The position numbers were made by a program, and so were the translations under genes. From Brevundimonas sp. (lineage in GTDB: Bacteria > Pseudomonadota > Alphaproteobacteria > Caulobacterales > Caulobacteraceae), in NCBI RefSeq assembly GCF_027487935.1, contig NZ_JAIYCP010000034.1:1-54162 (forward strand): a DNA stretch of 54,162 bases. Reading direction: 5' to 3'. Every line of letters begins with the position of its first letter. Within the stretch, counting starts at the first letter, position 1. The notes below the pieces were generated by a model, which was not told the origin of the DNA, searched no databases, and saw nothing but the letters and a program-made list of their open reading frames with translations. Shown one piece after another: positions 26,130-34,268 of the stretch.

Positions 26130-26921
26130 TCACCCGTACATATCGCCCAGATAGACTCGACGCACTTCCGGGTCGCGGATCACGTCCTCGGCCTTGCCCT
26201 CGAACAGCACGGCCCCGCCCGAGATGATGGAGGCGTGGTCGATGATCTCGAGCGTCTCACGCACATTGTGGTCGGTGATCAGGACGCCGATGCCCTGACC
26301 GGCCAGATAGCGGATCACCTGACGGATGTCGGCGATGGCCAGGGGGTCGATGCCGGCGAAGGGTTCGTCCAGCAGCATGAAGCTGGGCTTGCCCGCCAGC
26401 GCCCGGGCGATCTCGCAGCGCCGCCGCTCGCCGCCCGACAGGCCCGAGGCCGGGGCGTGGCGCAGGTGGTCGATGCGCAGCTCTTCCAGCAGACGGCTGG
26501 TCTCCTCCGCAATGGCGGCCTGGCCGGTGTGATGCAGCTCCACCACCGCCATGACGTTGTGCTCGACCGTCATGCCGCGGAAGATCGAGGCCTCCTGCGC
26601 CAGATAGCCCAGACCCATGCGGGCGCGCTGGTACATCGGCTGGGCCGTGATGTCCTCGCCGTCCAGCCAGATGGTGCCGCTGTCGGGCGGGATCAGGCCG
26701 GTGATCATGTAGAAGCAGGTGGTCTTGCCGGCCCCGTTCGGCCCCAGCAGGCCCGCGACCTGACCGCGCTCGACATGCAGGGAGACATCGCGCACCACCT
26801 GCCGCTGGCCGAAGGCGCGGGCGATGTGCTCGACCCGCAGGCCGGTCAGGCGCGCGGGCTCGGCCGCCGGGGTTGCCGGGGCCTCGATCACATTGAGGGC
26901 TGAGAGTTCCTTGCGCGCCAA
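26130..26921 (-). CDS. lptB: LPS export ABC transporter ATPase LptB
   Basis: 263 aa. The motifs are Walker A GPNGAGKTT, Q-loop region YLAQEASIFRGMTVEHN, signature LSGGERRR, Walker B FMLLDEPFAGID and the switch His in LITDHNVRETLE. The N-terminal extension of about 25 residues is longer than usual; the start is a TTG at 26921 and a GTG at 26891 is an alternative. It powers extraction of LPS by LptB2FG. It lies 20 bases after lptA. Confidence 0.96.
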   Translation of the reverse strand: MARKELSALNVIEAPATPAAEPARLTGLRVEHIARAFGQRQVVRDVSLHVERGQVAGLLGPNGAGKTTCFYMITGLIPPDSGTIWLDGEDITAQPMYQRARMGLGYLAQEASIFRGMTVEHNVMAVVELHHTGQAAIAEETSRLLEELRIDHLRHAPASGLSGGERRRCEIARALAGKPSFMLLDEPFAGIDPLAIADIRQVIRYLAGQGIGVLITDHNVRETLEIIDHASIISGGAVLFEGKAEDVIRDPEVRRVYLGDMYG

Positions 26922-26941
26922 TGGTCAGACCGGGCCGGGGC

Positions 26942-27472
26942 TCAGTTGCCGCTGCGTTCAGGATAGAAGACGCCGCGAATACGCCCGCCGTTCGATCCGG
27001 CCCCGCCGGCCATGGTGACCGCCTGGGTGGCTGTATTGTAGGTCAGCCGGCCACCCGTCATGACATTCTGGCCCTGGGTCACGATGACGTCACCGGTTAT
27101 GACCACGAGGTTGTCCCCCGGCGTATAGACGGCCCGGTCGCCACGAATGGTCTGATCAGGCGTGACGAAATAGACGTTGCCGATGGCCTCGATCCGCTCC
27201 GTCCCGCTATCGGTACCGGAACCGTTTATGGCGTCGGCGCGAAGGCGGTTCTGTCCCTGCACGACTTCAGCCCGGCCGCGCAGCGACAGGCTGTTCGGCG
27301 TCGCTTCACCGGCATCTGCCCCATAGGAGATGGCCCCCTGGCCCAGCCGGGGCGTTGTCTGGGGCGCGGACTGAGGCGTTGTCTGTGGCGTCGTTTGGGC
27401 ACCGCCGATGGTCGGCAGGGCCAGAAGCGCCAGCGCCGCCGTCGCGATCGTCAGGGTTCTGGTCATGCTCAT
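26942..27472 (-). CDS. lptA: LPS transport periplasmic protein LptA
   Basis: 176 aa. A signal peptide ends near TIGGAQ and is followed by a short TTPQ-rich repeat. The rest is the OstA/LptA beta-jellyroll domain: LSLRGRAEVVQGQNRLRADAI, IRGDRAVYTPGDNLVVITGDV and VTQGQNVMTGGRLTYN. It forms the periplasmic bridge carrying LPS from LptC to LptD. It overlaps lptC by ATGA. Confidence 0.9.
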   Translation of the reverse strand: MSMTRTLTIATAALALLALPTIGGAQTTPQTTPQSAPQTTPRLGQGAISYGADAGEATPNSLSLRGRAEVVQGQNRLRADAINGSGTDSGTERIEAIGNVYFVTPDQTIRGDRAVYTPGDNLVVITGDVIVTQGQNVMTGGRLTYNTATQAVTMAGGAGSNGGRIRGVFYPERSGN

Positions 27473-28125
27473 TGGGTCGCCCCTCCGGCGTTGATCGTGC
27501 CGCGTATCTTGTTCTCGCCGGAGCCCCGAAACTCGACGCGCCCGCCCTGCTCCCGGATCACATAGGACGAAGCGGAGAAGGTTCCAAGCGGGCCGGAGCC
27601 CTGAACGCCCTTGTTCCCGCTCACAATACCGGTCGCGGTGTCGACCACTGCCTCGGGCGTGACAAGGGTAAAGCCCGAGCCGCCGTCGGAAATCCGCACA
27701 TTGGGGCCGATCACCACGCGCTTGCCGGCCTCGTCATAGACCCCGCCGTCGGCGGTCAGGGTGGTCACCTTGCGACCGCCGAGGTTCAGCCGCAGGGCCG
27801 GGCCGATCAGGCGGTAGCGGCCCGTGTCCGGATCGCGCACAGCCCCCTCCGCGCCGATAACGAAGCTGCGGCCCGCCGCGTCCTGACCGTGGAACCTCAG
27901 CTTATCAAGGCGGATCTCGCGACTGGTCCCGGCCTTGCGCTCGACGTCGGACATGACGCTGCGCAGCACGATCCAGCTAACCGTGCCGCCGGCCAGCAGA
28001 ATGATCGCGACCGGCAGCACCCGGCGCAGCAGCTGCACCCGCCGCGACCGCGCGCGGAAGGCCCGGGCTGTCGCGGCGACGCGGGCCTCGTCCTGATGCG
28101 CATGGATGTCGGCGGGATCGGTCAT
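27469..28125 (-). CDS. lptC: LPS export protein LptC
   Basis: 218 aa from ATG 28125; a long upstream frame runs through rnd and is rejected. One N-terminal membrane helix (LPVAIILLAGGTVSWIVL) is followed by a periplasmic jellyroll related to LptA (LRLNLGGRKVTTLTADGGVYDEAGKRVVIG and GGRVEFRGSGENKIRGTI). It docks LptA onto the inner-membrane LptBFG complex. Its start overlaps the rnd stop by one base (TGATG). Confidence 0.9.
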   Translation of the reverse strand: MTDPADIHAHQDEARVAATARAFRARSRRVQLLRRVLPVAIILLAGGTVSWIVLRSVMSDVERKAGTSREIRLDKLRFHGQDAAGRSFVIGAEGAVRDPDTGRYRLIGPALRLNLGGRKVTTLTADGGVYDEAGKRVVIGPNVRISDGGSGFTLVTPEAVVDTATGIVSGNKGVQGSGPLGTFSASSYVIREQGGRVEFRGSGENKIRGTINAGGATQ

Positions 28126-28739
28126 CAGCTGTGCGCGAACACGTCCATCTCGTCCCAGCCGGCCAGGTCCAGCGCCGAGCGGGTGGGCAGGAAGTCGAAA
28201 CACTGGCGGGCCAGTTCGGTCCGGCCCTCGCGCGCGAGCATTTCGTCCAGCCGGACCCTGGCGGCATGCAGATAGAGGACGTCGGAGGCGGCGTATTCCA
28301 GCTGGGCAGGCGAAAGCTCGTCTGCGCCCCAGTCGCTGGACTGCTGGGCCTTGGACAGATCGACCCCGACCAGTTCGCGCACCACATCCTTCAGGCCGTG
28401 GCGGTCGGTATAGGTGCGGGCCAGTTTCGAGGCGATCTTGGTGCAATAGACCGGGCGGGTCTCGACCCCCAGGTGCAGCTGGAACATGCCGATGTCGAAC
28501 CGGCCGAAATGGAACAGCTTCAGCACCTTCGGATCGGTCAGCAGGCGTTTGAGATTCGGGCAGTCATAGGCCGGGCGGTTCAGGCGCACGACATGGGCGT
28601 CGCCGTCACCGGCCGACAGCTGCACCACGCACAGGGGATCACGCCGGAAGCGCAGCCCCATGGTCTCGGAATCAACGGCGACCTCGGGGCCGAGATCGAG
28701 GCCGTCGGGCAGGTCGCCGTCGTGGAGGAACACCGTCAT
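28125..28739 (-). CDS. rnd: Ribonuclease D-like 3'-5' exonuclease
   Basis: 204 aa containing only the DEDDy exonuclease domain: VAVDSETMGL (Exo I, Asp/Glu), LFHFGRFDIGMF (Exo II Asp) and YAASDVLYL (Exo III Tyr-Asp). The C-terminal HRDC domains of full-length RNase D are absent, as in the short exonucleases common in alphaproteobacteria. It trims RNA 3' ends, for example on tRNA precursors. It is first in an rnd-lptC-lptA-lptB run joined by overlaps. Confidence 0.9.
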   Translation of the reverse strand: MTVFLHDGDLPDGLDLGPEVAVDSETMGLRFRRDPLCVVQLSAGDGDAHVVRLNRPAYDCPNLKRLLTDPKVLKLFHFGRFDIGMFQLHLGVETRPVYCTKIASKLARTYTDRHGLKDVVRELVGVDLSKAQQSSDWGADELSPAQLEYAASDVLYLHAARVRLDEMLAREGRTELARQCFDFLPTRSALDLAGWDEMDVFAHS

Positions 28740-28800
28740 TCGTGAAACCCTTTCAAGCCCTCAACTAGCGTGTGGCGGCGGGGATGTCTCCCTCCGGCTC

Positions 28801-28912
28801 GGAGTGGCTGGTGGCTAGTGGTCAGTGATTGGTGGCAGAGGCTGAACAGGCGACGCCGAAGGCTTCTGGCCAGCGAACCCGCCCCCGCCAGTCACTAACC
28901 ACCAGCCACTCC
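28801..28912. repeat. Inverted repeat with 14-bp perfect arms
   Basis: GGAGTGGCTGGTGG (28801-28814) is inverted exactly at 28899-28912. Homology continues inward imperfectly (CTAGTGGTCAGTGATTGG against CCAGTCACTAA). The left arm is made of TGGC/TAGTGG-like units. It fills the gap between rnd and tRNA-Leu(CAG), with no gene inside. Confidence 0.75.
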
Positions 28913-28959
28913 TCAAAGACAAACGGCGCCGCACCGAAGCGCGACGCCGTTCAGAATAT

Positions 28960-29046
<87 letters not shown>

Positions 29047-29092
29047 CCAGACGTCTTGCGTTTGCACACGTTTCGTCCGGAAGGCGCGGACC

Positions 29093-29119
29093 CTTAAGGC
29101 AGGGTCCGGGGCCGGTCAA
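29093..29119 (-). promoter_or_regulatory. Putative promoter of tRNA-Leu(CAG)
   Basis: On the minus strand TTGACC (29119-29114) is followed after about a dozen bases by GCCTTAAG (29100-29093), a loose match to the Caulobacter housekeeping consensus. It lies 47 bases upstream of the tRNA 5' end. Confidence 0.4.
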
Positions 29120-29221
29120 CAGGGATTTGCGGCCTTTGCGTTGCGAGGGCTGCGGCCATCGTCTAATCCCCGGCGCTTCGAGGCTCTTGCGTCCTCGCAC
29201 CGTCGCCCAATGGAGCCTGTC

Positions 29222-30193
29222 ATGAACGAAGTCGCCCCCGGCCTTGTCACCGTCTTCGGCGGCTCCGGTTTCGTCGGGAGCCAGGTGGTCCAGGCGCTGG
29301 CCAAACGCGGCTGGCGGGTGCGCATCGCCTGCCGCCGTCCCGACCTCGCCTGGAAGCTGCAGACCTCCGGCACGGTCGGCCAGTTGCAGTCGGTCCGCTG
29401 CGACGTGACCCGGCCGGAAGACGTGGCTGCGGCCCTCAGGGGTGCGGACGCGGCGATCAATCTGGTCGGTATCCTGTATGAATCCGGACGTCGCACCTTC
29501 CAGAGCCTGCATGTCGACGCCTCGCGCAACATCGCCGAGGCCTGCGCGGCCGGCGGTGTCGGTCGTCTGGTCCAGGTCTCGGCCATCGGTGCCAGCCCGG
29601 AAAGCCGCTCCGACTACGCCCTGTCCAAGGCCGCGGCCGAGATGGCGGTGCGCGAGATCAAGCCGGACGCCGTGGTGATCCGGCCGTCGATCGTCTTCGG
29701 GGCCGGTGACGACTTCCTGAACCGTTTCGCCGCCCTGGCCTCCATGGCCCCGGCCCTGCCGCTGATCGGCGGCGGCCAGACGAAATTCCAGCCGGTCTAT
29801 GTCGCCGATGTCGCCGAGGCCATCGCCCGCGCGACCGTGTCCCCCGAGGCGGCAGGCCGGACCTTTGAACTGGGCGGCCCGGCGGTGATGACCTTCGAGG
29901 ACGTGCTGAAATTGATCCGGCGCGAGACCTATCGGGCCTTTGTCCTGGTTCCCCTGCCCTTTTTCGCAGCCCGCGCCATCGGCTCAATGGCCCAGTTGAC
30001 CGCCATGATCGGCATCGCCCCGGTGCTGACCCGTGACCAGGTGACCCTGCTGGAGAGCGACAATGTCGTCGCCGACGGTGCCGAGGGTCTGGCGGCGCTG
30101 GGGATCGAGCCGACCGGCATCGAGGCCATCGCCCCGTCCTACCTCTGGCGCTACCGCCGCGGCGGCCAGTTCGCAGAGGCTCCGGCGGCCTGA
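29222..30193 (+). CDS. NDUFA9-like NAD(P)-binding protein (complex I-associated SDR)
   Basis: 323 aa from ATG 29222, with GGAG 6 bases ahead; an in-frame ATG at 29210 is possible. The Rossmann motif is TVFGGSGFVGSQVV, followed by DVTRPEDVAAALRGADAAINLVGILYESG and a YALSKAAAE segment with the Tyr-x3-Lys pair. IRPSIVFGAGDDFLNRF is characteristic of the atypical SDRs related to the mitochondrial complex I subunit NDUFA9/39 kDa. In alphaproteobacteria it may bind NADPH as an assembly or structural factor, but it is not near nuo genes here. Confidence 0.85.
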   Translation: MNEVAPGLVTVFGGSGFVGSQVVQALAKRGWRVRIACRRPDLAWKLQTSGTVGQLQSVRCDVTRPEDVAAALRGADAAINLVGILYESGRRTFQSLHVDASRNIAEACAAGGVGRLVQVSAIGASPESRSDYALSKAAAEMAVREIKPDAVVIRPSIVFGAGDDFLNRFAALASMAPALPLIGGGQTKFQPVYVADVAEAIARATVSPEAAGRTFELGGPAVMTFEDVLKLIRRETYRAFVLVPLPFFAARAIGSMAQLTAMIGIAPVLTRDQVTLLESDNVVADGAEGLAALGIEPTGIEAIAPSYLWRYRRGGQFAEAPAA

Positions 30194-30220
30194 AGCCTGA
30201 GGCCTGCGCTGCCGCGCGCT

Positions 30221-30265
30221 GGTTCACCACAACGAACACAACGGCGTCACGACGGACACAACGGG
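30221..30265. repeat. Copy A of an interspersed 45-bp repeat
   Basis: It begins with GGTTCACCACAACG and is built of CACAACG-like units. It aligns without gaps to the arm at 42927-42971, and with one indel to the inverse of 43047-43091. It lies between the NDUFA9-like gene and uppP in otherwise empty DNA. Confidence 0.7.
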
Positions 30266-30321
30266 TCCCGGGAGGCTGACCGTCCCGGCCACCGCACGCT
30301 GAACGTCAGCGCCGGCCTGAC

Positions 30322-31179
30322 TCAGTAGAGCCAGATCGCCAGCAGACCGACGGTGCCGACCAGGATGCGCCAGGCCGAAAACGGGGCGAAACCGAAGCGG
30401 CCGACAAAATCCACCAGGAAGCGGACGACGAACAGGCCGCTGATGAAGGACACCACGAAGCCGATCGCGATCAGGCCGGCGACGTCGTTGGTGATCATCT
30501 CCCGGCTCTCCCAGAAGTCGAGGGTGAACGCGCCGACCATGGTGGGAATGGCCAGAAAGAACGAAAACTCTGCAGCGGCCTTCTTGTCGACACCCAGCAG
30601 CAAGCCCCCGACGATCGTCGCGCCGCTGCGCGATACGCCCGGAATGATCGACAGACATTGCCACAGGCCGATGCCCAGCGCCGTCTTCCATGACAGCTTC
30701 ATGGAGTCCTCGATCAGGTCACGCTGTTCGAGGGTCTCGACCCCGTCCCTGACCACGCGCCTCAGACCCATGGTGCCGGCATCGGACCAGCGTTCCAGCA
30801 CGATCAGGGCGATCCCGCCGACAATCAGCGTGACGCAGACGATGGTGGTATTGAACAGCACGCCCTTGATGAAGTCGTGAAACAGCAGGCCCAGGAGCGC
30901 CGAGGGGAAGAAGGCCAGAAGGACGGAAATGGCGAACCGCCGTGCGGCGGGATCCTTGCCCGGCAGACCCAGCAGCACCTTCCAGAGCCGGGCGAAATAC
31001 ACGGCGACCACGGCCAGGATCGCGCCCAGCTGGATCATCACGATGAAGGTGTCCCAGGGCGTATTGGGAAGACCGAGAGCTTCCTTGGCCAGCAACAGAT
31101 GGCCGGTCGAAGAAACCGGAATGAACTCCGTCAGCCCCTCGACGAGCCCGAGAATGATTGCCGCAATCCAGTCCTTCAC
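30322..31179 (-). CDS. uppP: Undecaprenyl-diphosphatase (BacA/UppP)
   Basis: 285 aa from the GTG at 31179, which has a G-rich ribosome-binding site; a longer frame overlapping the next gene is rejected. It is a polytopic membrane protein with the two catalytic motifs EGLTEFIPVSSTGHL and PGVSRSGATI. It dephosphorylates undecaprenyl diphosphate to recycle the lipid carrier for peptidoglycan and polysaccharide, and gives bacitracin tolerance. Confidence 0.96.
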   Translation of the reverse strand: MKDWIAAIILGLVEGLTEFIPVSSTGHLLLAKEALGLPNTPWDTFIVMIQLGAILAVVAVYFARLWKVLLGLPGKDPAARRFAISVLLAFFPSALLGLLFHDFIKGVLFNTTIVCVTLIVGGIALIVLERWSDAGTMGLRRVVRDGVETLEQRDLIEDSMKLSWKTALGIGLWQCLSIIPGVSRSGATIVGGLLLGVDKKAAAEFSFFLAIPTMVGAFTLDFWESREMITNDVAGLIAIGFVVSFISGLFVVRFLVDFVGRFGFAPFSAWRILVGTVGLLAIWLY

Positions 31180-31204
31180 GCACGCCCCCGATGTCCAAGG
31201 GCCG

Positions 31205-32389
31205 TCAATGCGCGCCCGGTTCGGGTCCCACATAGCGCAGCCGCGCCCGGATAGGCGAGCCATTCGTCGCCTGATCCAGCGCATGACCCAGCAAGCCGGC
31301 CAGACGGCCCAGCAGCAGCAGGTCCCGGGCGGCGTCGCGGGGCAGTTCCAGACGCCGGGCGATGACCGCCAGCGCCAGGCCGAAATTGGCCGGCTGCCCG
31401 GTGGCAGCTTCGCCCTCCTGCACGGCGCGGGACAGGTCAGACGGCAGGTCCGCCGCGCTGATCAGCGCGACGGCGCGTGGATCGCCGGCGGGGTATTCAG
31501 CGCTGCCGAAACCGGCCAGTCCACCGGCGGCATGGGCCCGACGCGCGGCGTCGGTGGCCTGGCGGCGTACGGCCACCACCCAGTCCGATGCCCGCATCAG
31601 CTCGGCCATCGCCTCGGACCCGCTCAGGGTCATCAGTCCGGAGAAGGCTGCTGCAGCGGGGGCCGCCCCGCCGCTGACCGCCGCCCGGGTGGCCAGGACC
31701 GAGGCATTCATCTCGTGGTCCGCTGACAGGACCAGCGCGCGGCGGATCAGGTGGGCGTCGCGGTCCGGCGTCTTCCACGATCGGGCCAGCCGCTGGTGCA
31801 GGAACAGGCGGGGCCCCGAGCCGGCTGCGGCATCCACCGCCTCATCCAGCACCCGGGCGCATTCCAGCCGCAGGTCCTCGACGGTGCGCGCCTTGGGATC
31901 GGCGTCCTCCTCGGCGCGGCGCGCGAGGGCTGCAAACAAACGGGCCCGGATCGACCCGCCGGGCACGGCACCGACGCGCGGCCGGATCTCGGCGAAAGGG
32001 TTGGCGGATCGGGCGTCCCAAAGTCGCCGGGCCACATCTTCCAGTGTCGCCGTCTCGGCAAGCTGGATAGCATCCAGCCCGCGATAGAACAGTCGCCCGT
32101 CGTCGATCACCGTCAGGGATGATGAGACCTCGGCCTCGCCGCGGCTGGCCAGCCGGGGGATGCGGCGCTGTGCCGCCTGAACCTCATCGTCGACGATATC
32201 GCCGCTCAGACGGGCGATGTCCTGAACGGCATAGAGGCTGCGCCGGGGATCTGTCGGGTCCGGTCGGGCGGCGATCCGGCCACGGCTGACATAGGCATAG
32301 AGGGTCTGGGTCTTGACCCCGAGCCGGGCCAATGCCTCGCCCCGTCCGATCCAGCGGACGGCTTCCATGACCGGGTCGACACGCTCCAA
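31205..32389 (-). CDS. HTH-citrate synthase fusion lacking the catalytic triad
   Basis: 394 aa from a TTG at 32389, chosen because GGAGG lies exactly 7 bases upstream; ATG 32368 is the alternative. Residues about 10-65 look like a MerR/excisionase winged helix (WIGRGEALARLGVKTQTLYAYVSRGRI). The rest is a citrate synthase fold: the ADHEMNAS helix (H225) and GDPRA are kept, as is the terminal RARLRYVGP. However, the GPxHGG motif is replaced by TLSGSEAMA, the GFGH motif is GFGS (S296), and PNVDF is PANF (N335). All three catalytic residues (His, His, Asp) are therefore missing, so synthase activity is unlikely. A metabolite-sensing DNA-binding role is inference. It is 25 bases upstream of uppP and may share a transcript with it. 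Confidence 0.85.
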   Translation of the reverse strand: MERVDPVMEAVRWIGRGEALARLGVKTQTLYAYVSRGRIAARPDPTDPRRSLYAVQDIARLSGDIVDDEVQAAQRRIPRLASRGEAEVSSSLTVIDDGRLFYRGLDAIQLAETATLEDVARRLWDARSANPFAEIRPRVGAVPGGSIRARLFAALARRAEEDADPKARTVEDLRLECARVLDEAVDAAAGSGPRLFLHQRLARSWKTPDRDAHLIRRALVLSADHEMNASVLATRAAVSGGAAPAAAAFSGLMTLSGSEAMAELMRASDWVVAVRRQATDAARRAHAAGGLAGFGSAEYPAGDPRAVALISAADLPSDLSRAVQEGEAATGQPANFGLALAVIARRLELPRDAARDLLLLGRLAGLLGHALDQATNGSPIRARLRYVGPEPGAH

Positions 32390-32524
32390 GTCGCAACCTC
32401 CGCGGGGAGCCCAAGGCTCCGTCCCCTATCGGAACGCCACCATGGGGCCGTTTCGTGACGATCCCCCTAACAGGCTTAACAGACCGGTCTTGGCAGGGAA
32501 CGGGCTTTCCGCGACAAGGCAGCC

Positions 32525-33475
32525 ATGACGTCCGCCCCCTCACTCATCGATATCCACGCCGAGGGTCATGCCGCGACCCGCGCCGTCACCCGCCTGTCGG
32601 TGGGTGTCGCGGTGTTGCTGATCGCGCTCAAGGCCTTCGCCCTCGGGGCCTCCGGCTCGGTGTCGATCCTGGCCTCACTGGCCGACTCGGCGCTGGACCT
32701 GCTGGCGTCTCTGGGCGTGTTCTTCGCCGTGCGCTGGGCCGCCATGCCGGCCGACGAGGATCACCGCTACGGTCATGGCAAGGGCGAGGCCCTGGCTGCG
32801 CTGGTTCAGGCCGGTCTGGTCTTTGCCTCCGCCCTTTTCATCGGCTGGGAAGCGGTCCAGCGCATGCTCGACCCCCGGCCGATCGCCTCGGGCTACTGGG
32901 GCGTTCTGGTCATCCTGATCTCGATCGCCCTGACCGGATGGCTCGTCTGGATGCAGGGCCGTGCCATGCGCCAGAGCGGCTCCATGGCGGTCGCCGCCGA
33001 TCGCGCCCACTACGCCGGCGACCTGGCGGCCAATGGTGTGGTCCTGATCGGCGTGATCTCCGGCTCCTTCCTGGCCGCGCCCGGCCTTGATGCGGCAGCG
33101 GGCCTGGTCGTCGCGGTCTGGCTGTTCTGGGGAGCACTGAGCGTCCTGAAAACCGCGGCCGACCATCTGGTTGACCGGGCCGTGCCCGATGCCGACCGGA
33201 TCACCATCACCACCGCCGTCCTGGCGGATCCCCGGATCTCGGGCGTGCACCAGCTGCGCACGCGGATGGCCGGCTCCGCGATGATGATCCAGATGCACAT
33301 CGACCTCGAGCCGACCCTGACCCTGGAAGCGGCCCACGCCATCGTCGTGGAGGCCGAGAACCGGCTGCTGGCGGCCTTTCCGCGCGCGGATGTCCTGATC
33401 CACGCGGACCCGCGCGGCCGGGCCGAATCCCACGGCGGCGCTTTCGGGGAAAAGGAACAGCCCGACCTCAACTGA
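32525..33475 (+). CDS. fieF: Cation diffusion facilitator, FieF type
   Basis: 316 aa with six membrane segments and a C-terminal cytoplasmic domain. The transport site reads DSALD in TM2 and HYAGD in TM5 (Asp-Asp/His-Asp), as in FieF/YiiP, which exports Fe2+ and Zn2+. The family motif HRYGHGKGEALAAL is intact. The C-terminal domain (ISGVHQLRTRMAGSAMMIQMHIDLEP) binds zinc and dimerises. It is a proton antiporter of the inner membrane and the first of two CDF proteins in the window. Confidence 0.93.
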   Translation: MTSAPSLIDIHAEGHAATRAVTRLSVGVAVLLIALKAFALGASGSVSILASLADSALDLLASLGVFFAVRWAAMPADEDHRYGHGKGEALAALVQAGLVFASALFIGWEAVQRMLDPRPIASGYWGVLVILISIALTGWLVWMQGRAMRQSGSMAVAADRAHYAGDLAANGVVLIGVISGSFLAAPGLDAAAGLVVAVWLFWGALSVLKTAADHLVDRAVPDADRITITTAVLADPRISGVHQLRTRMAGSAMMIQMHIDLEPTLTLEAAHAIVVEAENRLLAAFPRADVLIHADPRGRAESHGGAFGEKEQPDLN

Positions 33476-33547
33476 GGCATGGCCTCACAGGCCGCACGGG
33501 CAAGACAGCTAACGCGGACTTAACGCCCTCGCGTGCAAGACGGACCC

Positions 33548-34234
33548 ATGTCGAGCTTCGTCCTCTATCATTTTGCCTTCGATCCGGGCTCGCGCGCCGT
33601 CCGACTGGCGCTGGGCGAGGCAAGGATCGAATTCTCCGAGACCCCCGTCCGCCCCTGGGAAGACGACTGCCCGCTGGCGACGCTGAACCCGTCGGGCATG
33701 CCCCCGGTGCTGCGGATCGGCGACGACAACGGACGCGCCCTGACCCTTTGCGAACCCGCCGCCATCCTCGGCTGGCTGGAGGAGCGGACGGCCGAACCCC
33801 TGCTCCTGCCCACGGACGTCGCCGAACGGGCTGAGGTGCGGCGACTGCTGGCCTGGTTCGACCGGCGGTTCACAGACGAGGTGAATGCGGTCCTGCTGCA
33901 CGAGCGGATGGAAAAGCCACTCCTGCGTCTCGGTCCGCCCGAGGCTCGCGCCCTGCGCGCCGGGCGCGAGGCGCTCCGGTCCCATCTGGCGATGCTGGAG
34001 GCGCTGTTGACCCAACGCGACGCCCTTGCCGGCCGCCGGATCAGCCTGGCCGACATCGTCGCCGCCGCCCACCTCTCGGTGCTGGACTATTTCGGCGAGA
34101 TCTCCTGGGTGTCGTATCCGGGTCTGAAGACCTGGTACATGAAGCTGAAGTCGCGACCCTGCTTCCGGCCCCTGCTCGCCGACCGCTTTCCGGGCGTCGC
34201 CGCCTCGGCCTGGTACGCCGATCTGGATTTCTGA
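33548..34234 (+). CDS. fzlA: Glutathione S-transferase fold protein, probable FzlA
   Basis: 228 aa with a thioredoxin-like N-domain (FVLYHFAFDPGSRAVRLALGEARIEF, NPSGMPPVL, CEPAAILGWLEE) and an all-helical C-domain (ISLADIVAAAHLSVLDYFGEISW). The N-terminal sequence lacks the usual catalytic Ser/Cys start. Length and overall pattern resemble Caulobacter FzlA, an essential GST homologue that binds and curves FtsZ filaments and does not act as a transferase. The C-terminal tail (SAWYADLDF) would be the FtsZ-contact end. Assignment is from memory of the family, and queG as next gene fits. Other GST roles remain possible. Confidence 0.65.
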   Translation: MSSFVLYHFAFDPGSRAVRLALGEARIEFSETPVRPWEDDCPLATLNPSGMPPVLRIGDDNGRALTLCEPAAILGWLEERTAEPLLLPTDVAERAEVRRLLAWFDRRFTDEVNAVLLHERMEKPLLRLGPPEARALRAGREALRSHLAMLEALLTQRDALAGRRISLADIVAAAHLSVLDYFGEISWVSYPGLKTWYMKLKSRPCFRPLLADRFPGVAASAWYADLDF

Positions 34235-34268
34235 TTTCGCTGAACCGGGCGGTATGGGAGACAGGGCC

